A DNA stretch of 64,000 nucleotides. It comes from Nonomuraea polychroma (lineage in GTDB: Bacteria > Actinomycetota > Actinomycetes > Streptosporangiales > Streptosporangiaceae). The notes beneath the pieces are model-generated. The model worked only from the letters and a program-made list of their open reading frames with translations, had not been told where the DNA came from and did not search any database. The translations under genes were made by a program, and so were the position numbers. Below, in pieces: positions 42,069 through 49,614 of the stretch (the stretch's first letter is position 1; the number at the start of each line of letters is the position of its first letter). The stretch covers positions 10,629,501 through 10,693,500 of the forward strand of contig NZ_SAUN01000001.1 in assembly GCF_004011505.1 (NCBI RefSeq), in the 5' to 3' direction.

Positions 42069-43073
42069 ATGGCCAGACCTCGTGTTCTCTCCGGCATCCA
42101 GCCCACAGCGGACTCTTTCCACCTGGGCAACTACCTGGGTGCCGTTCGCCAGTGGGTCACCCTGCAGGAGACCCACGACGCCTTCTATTGCGTGGTCGAT
42201 CTCCACGCGATCACCGTGCCGACCGAGCCCGCCGCCCTGCGCCGCCGCAGCCGCGTGGCCGCCGCGCAACTCTTCGCCGCGGGCCTGGACCCGGAGCGGT
42301 CCACCGTCTTCGTGCAGTCGCACGTACGCGAGCACACCGAGCTCGCCTGGGTCCTGATCTGCCTCACCGGCATGGGCGAGGCGGGCAGGATGACGCAGTT
42401 CAAGGACAAGTCCGCCAAGTTCGGGGAGAGCGCGGCCAGCGTCGGCCTGTTCACCTACCCGATCCTGCAGGCCGCCGACATCCTGCTCTACCAGGCCAAC
42501 GCGGTGCCGGTGGGGGCCGACCAGAAGCAGCACCTGGAGCTCACCCGCGATCTGGGGCAGCGCTTCAACCACCGTTTCGGTGACACGTTCACCTTGCCGG
42601 ACCCGTACATACTCAAGGAAGTCGAGAAGATCACCGACCTGCAGGACCCGACGTCGAAGATGTCGAAGTCGTCGTCGAGCCCGGCCGGGATCCTGGACGT
42701 CCTGGAGCAGCCGGGGCCGCTGCGGAAGAAGATCATGCGGGCGGTCACGGACACGGGGACCGAGGTCCTGTTCGACGAGGAGAACAAACCCGGCATCTCC
42801 AACCTGCTCCGGATCCAGTCCGCGCTGACCGCCACGCCCATCCCTGAGCTGGTCGCCCGTTATGCGGGGCAGGGGTACGGCACGTTCAAGAAGGACGTGG
42901 CGGAGGCGGTCGTGGAGACCTTCACGCCGATCAGGGAGCGCACGGAGAAACTGCTGTCGGACGAGAAGGAGCTGGACCGGCTGCTGGCCCTGGGGGCGGA
43001 GCGTGCTTCGGCCGTGGCCAGGCAGACCATGGCCGCGGTCCGCGACCGCATCGGCTTCCTCCCCAAGCTCTGA
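42069..43073 (+). CDS. trpS: tryptophanyl-tRNA synthetase
   Basis: A 334-residue class I aminoacyl-tRNA synthetase charging tRNA-Trp. The HIGH-equivalent HLGN is at residues 18-21 and KMSKS starts at K197 (base 42657). The motifs VGADQKQHLELTRDLGQRFN and IQPTADSFHLGNYLGA are TrpRS-specific. ATG 42069 is used; a TTG at 42060 would add three residues. It follows the CNNM gene closely. Confidence 0.95.
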   Translation: MARPRVLSGIQPTADSFHLGNYLGAVRQWVTLQETHDAFYCVVDLHAITVPTEPAALRRRSRVAAAQLFAAGLDPERSTVFVQSHVREHTELAWVLICLTGMGEAGRMTQFKDKSAKFGESAASVGLFTYPILQAADILLYQANAVPVGADQKQHLELTRDLGQRFNHRFGDTFTLPDPYILKEVEKITDLQDPTSKMSKSSSSPAGILDVLEQPGPLRKKIMRAVTDTGTEVLFDEENKPGISNLLRIQSALTATPIPELVARYAGQGYGTFKKDVAEAVVETFTPIRERTEKLLSDEKELDRLLALGAERASAVARQTMAAVRDRIGFLPKL

Positions 43074-43171
43074 CGCCTGGACCCGCCGCGGCCGGCCAGG
43101 CGATGGCCTGGGGTGTCCGGTCCGAGCAGGACCCGGCCGGCCGGGTCCTCTGCAAGGGCGGGTGGCCGGGA

Positions 43172-43440
43172 TCAGGGGCGGAGGTCGGCGGTGAGCTCGG
43201 CGGCAGTGGCGAGGACGGTGTCGGGGGCCTCGCGGTCGCCCGGCGTCAGCTCCATCGCCTCCACGTCGGCCAGCACCGCCACCGCCCCATCCCGATCACC
43301 GGTGCGCATCCGCAACTCGGCCAGGTAGACCAGCGCCGGCACCCGCTGCACGGCCGGTGCGTCGGCGTGCCGGGCGAGCCCGTTCTCCAGCATGCGGATC
43401 CCGGCTTCCTCATCCCCGTGGGAGCCCGCCTGCCGGGCGC
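43172..43440 (-). pseudogene. fragment of a TPR-type protein (C-terminal remnant)
   Basis: The frame ending at 43172 reads as a plausible tetratricopeptide C terminus (HGDEEAGIRMLENGLARHADAPAVQRV ... LRMRTGDRDGAVAVLADVEAMELTPGDREAPDTVLATAAEL) for about 85 residues, but upstream of about 43440 the same frame turns into implausible Arg/Gly-rich sequence with no good start. On the plus strand, a separate coding-like tail (PPFRSLDLVLDAIGARIAAARP, stop 43530) abuts it. I read the 43172-43530 region as debris of two truncated genes. Confidence 0.45.
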
Positions 43441-43526
43441 CGCGGCCACCACCCGCGCCAGCCGCCCTTCCGAAGCCTCGACCTGGTGCTCGACGCGATC
43501 GGCGCCCGCATCGCCGCGGCCCGCCC

Positions 43527-43721
43527 TTAGCGACGCCGTGTCGCCCGGTGGACGCGCAGAATCGCACGAAGGGCGGCCAGGGTCGGCCTGGTGTACCGGA
43601 TGTCGCCGTGAACGGCGGTCCAGCCGGAACGATCCCGTTCGAAGGCCCACCCGGGAAACTCCCGCACGGCTTCCTGTTGCAGTCGTTCCATGACGAGATC
43701 GGCACTCGGCGCTGTGGTCAT
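43527..43721 (-). CDS. small hypothetical protein paired with an XRE regulator
   Basis: A 64-residue protein starting at ATG 43721 with natural-looking composition: an amphipathic helix (SADLVMERLQQEAVREF), then FPGWAFERDRSGWTAVHGDIRYTRPTLAALRAILRVH. Actinobacteria often encode such short W/R-rich proteins next to HTH regulators. It lies 77 bases downstream of the XRE regulator gene on the same strand, so the pair may be one unit. Function unknown. Confidence 0.55.
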   Translation of the reverse strand: MTTAPSADLVMERLQQEAVREFPGWAFERDRSGWTAVHGDIRYTRPTLAALRAILRVHRATRRR

Positions 43722-43798
43722 GAACGCAGCGTGTCATTGAAGTGTCGGTCCGTGACGAACTCGAGCGACAGATCTTCCAGTTCGCAAAGTCCGAACTC

Positions 43799-44989
43799 TC
43801 AGTTCAGGATGCCGTGGCGTTCGGCGAGATAGCGGACCTCCGGCGCCCACGACGGCCGTGCCCGCCGTGCCAGCGATCGGACCATCTCTCTCAGCAGCAG
43901 CTTGTGGTCGAGCTCCTCAGGGCACTCGCGCTCGATCCTCAGCAGGTGGAGCAGGCTGGCGGCGTCGTCGCCCAGGTCCTCGCAGGCGCGGGCGACGTGG
44001 CCGAGATGGGTGGCGCGCCGCTCGATGGAGGGGGTGTCGCGCAGGTCGATGTCGTCGGCGATCCGCAGCACGTCTTCGGGCCGGCCGACGTCGCTCTCGA
44101 TGCCGGCCATGTGGATGGCCACGTTGGCGGGCCCGAAGAAGGCCAGGTCATAGACGTCCGCCGGGTCCCGCACCCGTTCGGCGAGTTGTGCCGCGGGCCC
44201 GCGTAGCCGCTCCCTGGCCCGGTCGTCGTCGCCCGCGCGGGCCTCGCCGACGGCGGCGAGCAGGTGCAACGCGCCGAGCGCCTTGACGTGGCGCTGGTCG
44301 CCGTTCGCGACGTGCGGCTCGATGAGCTCGATGCCGCGCCGCGCGACCTCGTACGCGATCTGGTGCATGTCGTCCGACAACATCGACTGCCCGAGGCTCC
44401 AGTACGCCCACGCGATCATCAGCGGGTCCTCGGACTCCTCGGCGAAGCGCATGGCCCGGTCCGCCGCGAGATGCGCGAGGTCCACCCGCCGCAGGTGCTT
44501 GAGCACGCCCCTGGCCAGGAGGTAGGCGTCCGCCGCCACGCTGCTGGACCGCGGCGTGCGCTCGGCCGCCAGGCTCTCGGCGTCGGCCACCAGGGACGGC
44601 AGCGCCGCCATCAGGATCGAGTAGCGGCGCGCCGAGGTGAACCAGGAGTTACGGGCCGCCGCCACCCGCTCCGACAGCTGCTCGGCGTCCGGCGGCTCGA
44701 GGTCGGGCGCCGACGAGCGGCAGGTGAACAACGCCCGCTCGATGTCGCTGATCTGCGGCCGGCTGGGCTCGTGTGAGTCGCGCGGGGTTTCACCCAGCAG
44801 CACGGCGGTGCGTACGCCCAGCACTTTGGCGATCTCCCGCAGGAGCGGCAGTGAGGGGGTGCGTTTGCCGTGCTCGATCAGCTCGATGTGCCGGGGGGTG
44901 CATCCGGCTTGGGTCGCCAGCGCGGTGGTGCTCATGCCTCGTCGCTCGCGCTGGAGTCTGACCATCTGCCCGGTGCTTATTTCGGTCAT
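43799..44989 (-). CDS. XRE-family regulator with TPR-like C-terminal domain
   Basis: A 396-residue protein. Residues ~5-65 form an XRE/cro HTH (MVRLQRERRGMSTTALATQAGCTPRHIELIEHGKRTPSLPLLREIAKVLGV). The remaining 330 residues are helical and repeat-like (AYWSLGQSMLSDDMHQIAYEVARRGIELIEP ... GALHLLAAVGEARAGDDDRARERL), resembling the TPR sensor part of actinobacterial XRE regulators with specialised or peptide-sensing roles. The target is unknown. Followed by a small co-directional protein. Upstream is a 442-bp spacer with a 10-bp inverted repeat. Confidence 0.82.
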   Translation of the reverse strand: MTEISTGQMVRLQRERRGMSTTALATQAGCTPRHIELIEHGKRTPSLPLLREIAKVLGVRTAVLLGETPRDSHEPSRPQISDIERALFTCRSSAPDLEPPDAEQLSERVAAARNSWFTSARRYSILMAALPSLVADAESLAAERTPRSSSVAADAYLLARGVLKHLRRVDLAHLAADRAMRFAEESEDPLMIAWAYWSLGQSMLSDDMHQIAYEVARRGIELIEPHVANGDQRHVKALGALHLLAAVGEARAGDDDRARERLRGPAAQLAERVRDPADVYDLAFFGPANVAIHMAGIESDVGRPEDVLRIADDIDLRDTPSIERRATHLGHVARACEDLGDDAASLLHLLRIERECPEELDHKLLLREMVRSLARRARPSWAPEVRYLAERHGILN

Positions 44990-45110
44990 GGGGGTGGGCG
45001 CCTCCTGGCTCGGTTGAACACCCCACAGAGTATGAACTGTTGCTGGCGCTCGCTATGCGAACGTAGTGGTTGCCCGTAGAGCTGTGGTTGGTGTTCTGGA
45101 TCAATCGATT

Positions 45111-45146
45111 GTGACTCAACGTAATTGAATGGTAATGTTGAGTCAC
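45111..45146. repeat. 10-bp perfect inverted repeat upstream of XRE gene
   Basis: GTGACTCAAC (45111-45120) and GTTGAGTCAC (45137-45146) with a 16-base AT-rich spacer. It lies 122 bases upstream of the XRE start, in the 44990-45431 spacer. It may be an operator (possibly autoregulatory) or the end of a promoter region. No adjacent plus-strand gene was found that it could serve. Confidence 0.5.
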
Positions 45147-45375
45147 GGCCGGGTGCCTGACTGGCGCCCGGTCCCCGCCCTCGTTGGCGTCCGCGCCAAC
45201 GGGACGGCGTCCGGCGGGGCGGTGGCCCAAGAGCCGCACTCCCTCCAGGACTGCGGAGTCAGGCCCCGATAATGCGGTTCTCAGCCATGGTCCGCCCGGC
45301 TTGCCGGACGGACGCGGCATCGGCTTCCACCGGCTCGCTTCCCGGCCTCGGTCGGCATGCGAGGAGGTCACGCTG

Positions 45376-45396
45376 ATGTCCGCTTTACGCAGGTAA
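45376..45396 (+). other. six-codon mini-ORF with strong ribosome-binding site and a TTA codon
   Basis: GAGGAGG (45361-45367) lies 8 bases before ATG 45376; the frame reads MSALRR and stops at TAA 45394-45396. The fourth codon is TTA, rare in this genome. No plus-strand gene follows, only the marR gene on the other strand, so this may be the decayed start of a lost gene and not a working leader. Confidence 0.3.
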
Positions 45397-45431
45397 ACAC
45401 AGAGAGCCGTAGACGCTAGGGCTCCAGACCG

Positions 45432-45890
45432 CTAACGCGAATGATGCTCCAAAATGCGGGCCAGGAGGTCGGTCAGCTGCTCGCGTTCCGGTTGTGTCAA
45501 GGGCTCGAGAACGTCGTCCTGCAGCTCGGTGATGAGCTTGTCGAGCAGGCGCAGATGCCGGCGGCCCGCCTCGGTCACGGTGACGACGTTGCGGCGGCGG
45601 TCGTAGGGGTCGGGCGCGCGCTCGACGAAGCCGCGCTCGGCCAGCTCGTTGATGACCGCGACGAGGTCGCTGCGGTAGATGCCGGTGCGCTTGCTCAGCT
45701 CCGCCTGGCTGGCCGGCCCGGCCTCGTTCAGCGCCACGAGCGTCGCGTAGTGCCACTTGCGGGCGTCCACGCGGGCCAGCCCTTCGCTCACCAACCGGTC
45801 GGCCTGCATCGCGACCATCGACAACATGCGGCTGGGCAGGCGCCGCAGCCGGGCGGAGGGGTGGTGGTCGTCCATGGCGTGCCAGGTCAT
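45432..45890 (-). CDS. MarR-family repressor of the dehalogenase-like gene
   Basis: About 152 residues. The winged HTH is seen in KWHYATLVALNEAGPASQAELSKRTGIYRSDLVAVINELAERGFVERAPDPYDRRRNVVTVTEAGRRHL, with the DxRRR wing typical of MarR proteins. Start: AAGGAG at 45904-45909 leaves 13 bases to ATG 45890 but only one to ATG 45902, so 45890 is taken. It is divergent from the hydrolase gene with three palindromic sites in the shared spacer; it probably represses both and responds to a small molecule related to the hydrolase substrate. Confidence 0.85.
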   Translation of the reverse strand: MTWHAMDDHHPSARLRRLPSRMLSMVAMQADRLVSEGLARVDARKWHYATLVALNEAGPASQAELSKRTGIYRSDLVAVINELAERGFVERAPDPYDRRRNVVTVTEAGRRHLRLLDKLITELQDDVLEPLTQPEREQLTDLLARILEHHSR

Positions 45891-45910
45891 GCCGGCGATC
45901 ATACTCCTTG

Positions 45911-45968
45911 CGTTAGTGGCACTAACGATGTATTTTCGTTAGTGCCATAAACGTTAGTCACACGAACG
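45911..45968. promoter_or_regulatory. three tandem MarR-type palindromic operators
   Basis: Site 1, CGTTAGTGgCACTAACG (45911-45927), is a perfect 8-bp palindrome with one central base. Sites 2 (45937-45953) and 3 (45952-45968) repeat the left arm CGTTAGTG/C with imperfect right arms (CATAAACG, CACGAACG) and overlap by two bases. All lie in the 89-bp spacer between divergent marR and hydrolase genes. Strong candidate operator region for the neighbouring MarR. Confidence 0.8.
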
Positions 45969-45979
45969 AAAGAGGCGTC

Positions 45980-46843
45980 ATGTCCAAGACGATCGATGTG
46001 CTCGACTCGACCATCTCCTACGAGGACTCGGGCGACGGTGTGCCCTTCGTCTTCCTCCACGGCAACCCCGCCTCCTCTCGTGCCTGGCGCAAGGTCCTGC
46101 CCGGGGTCGCCGGGGCCGGACGCCGCCTGCTGGCCCCGGACCTCATCGGCATGGGCCGATCGGGCAAGCCCGACATCCCGTACCGGTTCGCCGACCATGC
46201 CTGCTATCTCGAGGCCTGGTTCGACGCGCTCAACCTGTCCCAGGTGGTGCTCGTCGGACACGACTGGGGCGGCTCGCTCGCCTTCGACTGGGCGTCCCGC
46301 CACCCGGATCGCGTGCGGGGTGTGGCGTTCTTCGAGACCATCCTGCGCGGGATGAGCTGGGACGAGCTCGGTGAGGGGCCGCGTGCCCGTGCCGAGGCCA
46401 TCCGCGGCCCCGAGGGGGAGTCGCTGGTGCTCGATCAGAACTTCCTCGTGGACACCGCGTTCACGGGAGGCGTGCTCACGCCCTTGAGTAATGAGGAGAA
46501 GGAGCCCTACCTGGCGCCGTACCCGACGCGCGAGAGCCGGCGGCCGTTGCTGGAGTGGGCTCGTTCGCTGCCGCTCGACGGCGAGCCGGCCGACGTGGCC
46601 GAGCGGATCGACGGCTACGTCAAGTGGCTGGGGGCCAGCGCCGACGTGCCCAAGTTGCTGCTCACCTTCGACTCCTCGCCGACGCTGCTGATCACGGAGC
46701 CGATGGCCGCCTGGTGCGCGGAGAACATCGCCGCCTTGGAGAGCGAGCACGTCGGTCCCGCCGGGCACCACGCGACGGAGGATCAGCCCGAGGCCATCGC
46801 GGCAGCCGTCTCGGCCTGGGCCGCCCGGCACGAGCTGGGCTAG
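45980..46843 (+). CDS. alpha/beta hydrolase, haloalkane dehalogenase-like
   Basis: A 287-residue alpha/beta hydrolase close to haloalkane dehalogenases (DhaA/LinB type). HGNPASS places Asn29 and GHDWGG the nucleophile Asp95 with Trp96, which together form the halide-stabilising Asn/Trp pair; FFETIL gives a possible acid E119, and the catalytic His is H263 in AGHHATED. An Asp (not Ser) nucleophile argues for dehalogenase or epoxide-hydrolase chemistry. It has its own divergent MarR gene with operators between. Its stop overlaps that of the convergent second MarR gene. Confidence 0.8.
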   Translation: MSKTIDVLDSTISYEDSGDGVPFVFLHGNPASSRAWRKVLPGVAGAGRRLLAPDLIGMGRSGKPDIPYRFADHACYLEAWFDALNLSQVVLVGHDWGGSLAFDWASRHPDRVRGVAFFETILRGMSWDELGEGPRARAEAIRGPEGESLVLDQNFLVDTAFTGGVLTPLSNEEKEPYLAPYPTRESRRPLLEWARSLPLDGEPADVAERIDGYVKWLGASADVPKLLLTFDSSPTLLITEPMAAWCAENIAALESEHVGPAGHHATEDQPEAIAAAVSAWAARHELG

Positions 46844-47346
46844 CGGTAGCGGCGGCGGCTCATCGGGGCCAGGACCTCGCGGAGCGCGTCGGCCGCCCGC
46901 CGCACCGTCTCCTCCGGGATCCCGGCCGTCACCTCTGTGTACGCCCGTGACGAGGCCTCCAAGCCCGCCTCGGCCACGCGCCGGCCCTTGTCGGTCAGCT
47001 GCACCCACCGGCTGCGCGCGTCCCCCTGGTTGGCCTCGCGCTCCACGTATCCCGCCGCCGTCAGCCGCTGCAGCACGTTGCTGATGCCCCCCGAGGTGAG
47101 GAGCAGCCCCTTCGACAACTCGCTCGGCTTCATCCGGTGCGGCGGCGCCGCCCGCCTCAGCGCCATCAGCACGTCGAACTCGGCGTAGGTCAGCCCCAGC
47201 TCGGCCAGCTCCGCCTTGACCGCCTGCTCGAACAGCAGGTGCAGCCGGGAGATGCGCTTGCCGAGCTCGAGCGTGGCGATGAGCGACGACGACATGCCCG
47301 TCTCCTTCCAGAGGGCTGTCAGCGCGTCGATCTCATCTGGTTTCAC
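46840..47346 (-). CDS. MarR-family regulator
   Basis: A 168-residue winged-helix regulator: LGKRISRLHLLFEQAVKAELAELGLTYAEFDVLMALRR, recognition region MKPSELSKGLLLTSGGISNVLQRLTAAGYVEREANQGDARSRWVQLTDKGRRV. The start is taken as GTG 47346; an internal ATG near 47295 is an alternative. Divergent from the amidohydrolase gene with palindromes between them, suggesting it regulates that gene and itself. Stop overlaps the hydrolase stop at 46840-46843. Confidence 0.82.
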   Translation of the reverse strand: MKPDEIDALTALWKETGMSSSLIATLELGKRISRLHLLFEQAVKAELAELGLTYAEFDVLMALRRAAPPHRMKPSELSKGLLLTSGGISNVLQRLTAAGYVEREANQGDARSRWVQLTDKGRRVAEAGLEASSRAYTEVTAGIPEETVRRAADALREVLAPMSRRRYR

Positions 47347-47373
47347 GCCATCGAGGATACCTAGCCCGAGATT

Positions 47374-47402
47374 GCTTTTCTAAAAGCTTCTTATTAAGCT
47401 TT
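47374..47402. promoter_or_regulatory. overlapping palindromes, candidate MarR operator for amidohydrolase
   Basis: GCTTTT-CT-AAAAGC (47374-47387) overlaps AAAGCTT-CTTATT-AAGCTTT (47383-47402, perfect 7-bp arms). Both sit in the 61-bp spacer between the divergent marR and amidohydrolase genes; the AT-rich run is distinctive. Likely operator plus core promoter. Confidence 0.65.
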
Positions 47403-47407
47403 CGGCC

Positions 47408-48673
47408 ATGACAACTACCGTGTTGATCAAGAACGGCGTCGTCATCGACACCGAGCCGGAGCCGGTCGTCCTCGGCCACGCCGATGTGCGGATCGAGGGC
47501 GGCGCCATCGCCGAGGTGGGCCTCGGCCTGCCCGACGTCCCGGGCGCGGAGGTGATCGACGCGACCGGGCGGATCGTGCTCCCCGGCTTCGTCGACACCC
47601 ACCGGCACACCTGGCAGGCCGCCATCAGGGCGGCCGCACCAGACGTCGACTTCCCCGGCTACCTGCGGCGCGTCGTCGGCGAGCTCGCGCCCCGCCACCG
47701 CGCGGAGGACGTCTACGCCGGCAACCTCGGGGGCGCGCTGGAGTGCCTCGACGCCGGCATCACCACGCTGCTCGACTGGTCGCACATCCAGCTGACCCCC
47801 GGCCACACCGACGCGGCCATCCAGGCACTGCGGGAGTCAGGGATCAGGGCCGTGTTCGGCTACTGCCACGGTGGCGAGCCGGGCGGCCTCGAGAGCGAGA
47901 CCCGGCGGGTCCGCGGCCTGCTGCCGGACGGCCTGGTCACGATGGCCCTCGCCGCCCTGGGGCCGGAGATCGCGGGGGAGGAGCGCGCGCTCGCGGAATG
48001 GCGGCTGGCACGGGAGCTCGACCTGCCGGTCACCTGTCACCTCGGCCACAACCCGGAGAGCGCCGGGCTGGCATTCCTGGAGGCGAACGGTCTGCTCGAC
48101 ACCCCCACGACCTTCGTGCACGCACTGCACTACACCGATGGGGAGTTCAAGCGCATCGCCGGCAGCGGCGGCAGCGTCTCACTCGCGCCGGTGGACGAGA
48201 TGAACCTGGGGATAGGTTACCCGGCCGCCGGCCGGGCCAGGGCGGCAGGCGTACCGACCGGGCTCGGCGCCGACACCGTGGTCTGCTCGCCCGGCGACAT
48301 GTTCTCCCTCATGCGGACGATCCACCTGCTCGAACGCGGCCGCCCCGACGGCGCCGGCCTCGGCTTCACCACCCGCGACGCGCTGCGCATGGCCACCATC
48401 GAGGGCGCCCAGGTGCTGGGCATGGACGAGGTGATCGGTTCGCTGAGGCCCGGCAAGCAGGCGGACCTGGTGTTGTTGCGCACGGACCGGCTGGGCATGG
48501 CCGCCGCCCACGACCCGATCGGCGCCGTAGTGTTGAACGCCGACACCAGCTGCGTGGACACAGTGCTGGTCGCGGGGCGTGTCGTCAAGCGAGATGGGCA
48601 GTTGCTCCACCACGACCTATCGGCGGTGCTCGCTTCCCTGCAGGAGTCCGCCGACGCCGTAGTGAGGCCATGA
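47408..48673 (+). CDS. amidohydrolase superfamily protein (TrzA/cytosine deaminase-like)
   Basis: A 421-residue metal-dependent amidohydrolase. Metal ligands: GFVDTHRHTWQAA (first HxH pair), VTCHLGHNPES (further His) and a distal GLGADTVVCSPGD with the Asp. The N- and C-terminal beta-sandwich parts (VLIKNGVVIDTE...; GSLRPGKQADLVLLRTD) frame the barrel. The family deaminates or dechlorinates triazines, cytosine or guanine-like compounds; the substrate is not evident. The PGKQADLVLL block is typical. It is regulated, probably, by the divergent MarR. The YihY gene starts 15 bases downstream, so the two may be co-transcribed. Confidence 0.85.
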   Translation: MTTTVLIKNGVVIDTEPEPVVLGHADVRIEGGAIAEVGLGLPDVPGAEVIDATGRIVLPGFVDTHRHTWQAAIRAAAPDVDFPGYLRRVVGELAPRHRAEDVYAGNLGGALECLDAGITTLLDWSHIQLTPGHTDAAIQALRESGIRAVFGYCHGGEPGGLESETRRVRGLLPDGLVTMALAALGPEIAGEERALAEWRLARELDLPVTCHLGHNPESAGLAFLEANGLLDTPTTFVHALHYTDGEFKRIAGSGGSVSLAPVDEMNLGIGYPAAGRARAAGVPTGLGADTVVCSPGDMFSLMRTIHLLERGRPDGAGLGFTTRDALRMATIEGAQVLGMDEVIGSLRPGKQADLVLLRTDRLGMAAAHDPIGAVVLNADTSCVDTVLVAGRVVKRDGQLLHHDLSAVLASLQESADAVVRP

Positions 48674-48687
48674 ACAGGTAGGGCGTG

Positions 48688-49614
48688 ATGGCGGGCCTGA
48701 AGGAGAGGATCGGGGAGGCCAAGGCCTGGGGCCGTGGCAAGGTGGACGACTGGCGGGTCCGCAGGCTGTCGTTCGACCATCTCATCAGAGCCGTGCACCG
48801 CTACCGGCTGCAGTACGGCGACCGGCTGGCGGGCGCGGTCACCTACTTCGCGTTCCTGTCGTTCTTCCCGTTGGTGGCGCTGTCGTACGCGGTGCTCGGG
48901 ATCGTGGTGGCGACCAGCGAGACGACCAGGGAGGCGCTGGAGGTGGCGATCGTCGAGCGGCTGCCGGGGATCGCCGCGCAGCTGGACCTCGATGCCATCG
49001 CCAAGGCCAAGGAGGCCGCCGGGATCATCGGCCTGCTCGGCCTCCTCTACGCCGGGCTCGGCGCGCTGGACGCGCTGCGCGGGGCGCTGCGCGAGATGTC
49101 CATGACCACCGAGCCGCCGCTCAACTTCTTCCTCGGCAAGCTCCGCGATCTGGCCTCGCTCGTCATGATCGGCCTGACGATGATCTCGTCGGTGCTGGTG
49201 GTCGGGTTCGCCACCACGGCCACGGACAACGTGCTGGAATTCCTGTTCGGCAGCGAGTCCGCACTGGCCACCACCGGGCTGCGGCTGGCCGGGGTGGCGG
49301 TGAGCGTGGGCGCCGACTGGTTGTTGTTCCTGATCCTGCTGGGCTGGGTGGCCAGGCCGACCCGGCCGTTCCGGGTGATCGCCAGGGGCGCGTTGCTCGG
49401 CGCGATCGGCTTCGGCCTGCTCAAGCAACTCGCCACGCTGCTGCTGGGGCAGACCCTCGGCAACCCGGTCTACGGCACGTTCGCCGTCATCGTGGGCCTG
49501 CTGGTCTGGATCAACTTCTCTGCCAGGCTCGTGCTCTATGTCGCCGCGTGGACGGCGACGGCCGGGCTCTGCCCGCCGCCGTCCCCGACGCCGCCGCCGA
49601 CGTCAGAAGCGTGA
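48688..49614 (+). CDS. YihY/BrkB-family inner-membrane protein
   Basis: A 308-residue membrane protein with six hydrophobic segments. The DRLAGAVTYFAFLSFFPLVALSYAVLGI segment is the YihY (formerly ribonuclease BN-like) signature, and GNPVYGTFAVIVGLLVWINFSARLVLYVAAW is the conserved C-terminal pair. Function in the family is unclear (the ribonuclease assignment was an error). ATG 48688 is chosen; GTG 48685 would add one residue. Its 3' end overlaps the convergent carboxypeptidase gene by 12 bases. Confidence 0.85.
   Translation: MAGLKERIGEAKAWGRGKVDDWRVRRLSFDHLIRAVHRYRLQYGDRLAGAVTYFAFLSFFPLVALSYAVLGIVVATSETTREALEVAIVERLPGIAAQLDLDAIAKAKEAAGIIGLLGLLYAGLGALDALRGALREMSMTTEPPLNFFLGKLRDLASLVMIGLTMISSVLVVGFATTATDNVLEFLFGSESALATTGLRLAGVAVSVGADWLLFLILLGWVARPTRPFRVIARGALLGAIGFGLLKQLATLLLGQTLGNPVYGTFAVIVGLLVWINFSARLVLYVAAWTATAGLCPPPSPTPPPTSEA

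Noticed and set aside
45184..45396. A 70-residue plus-strand protein in the XRE-marR spacer
   Set aside because: Low-information Arg/Pro/Ser-rich composition and no ribosome-binding site at its first start; only the terminal six-codon start looks translatable.
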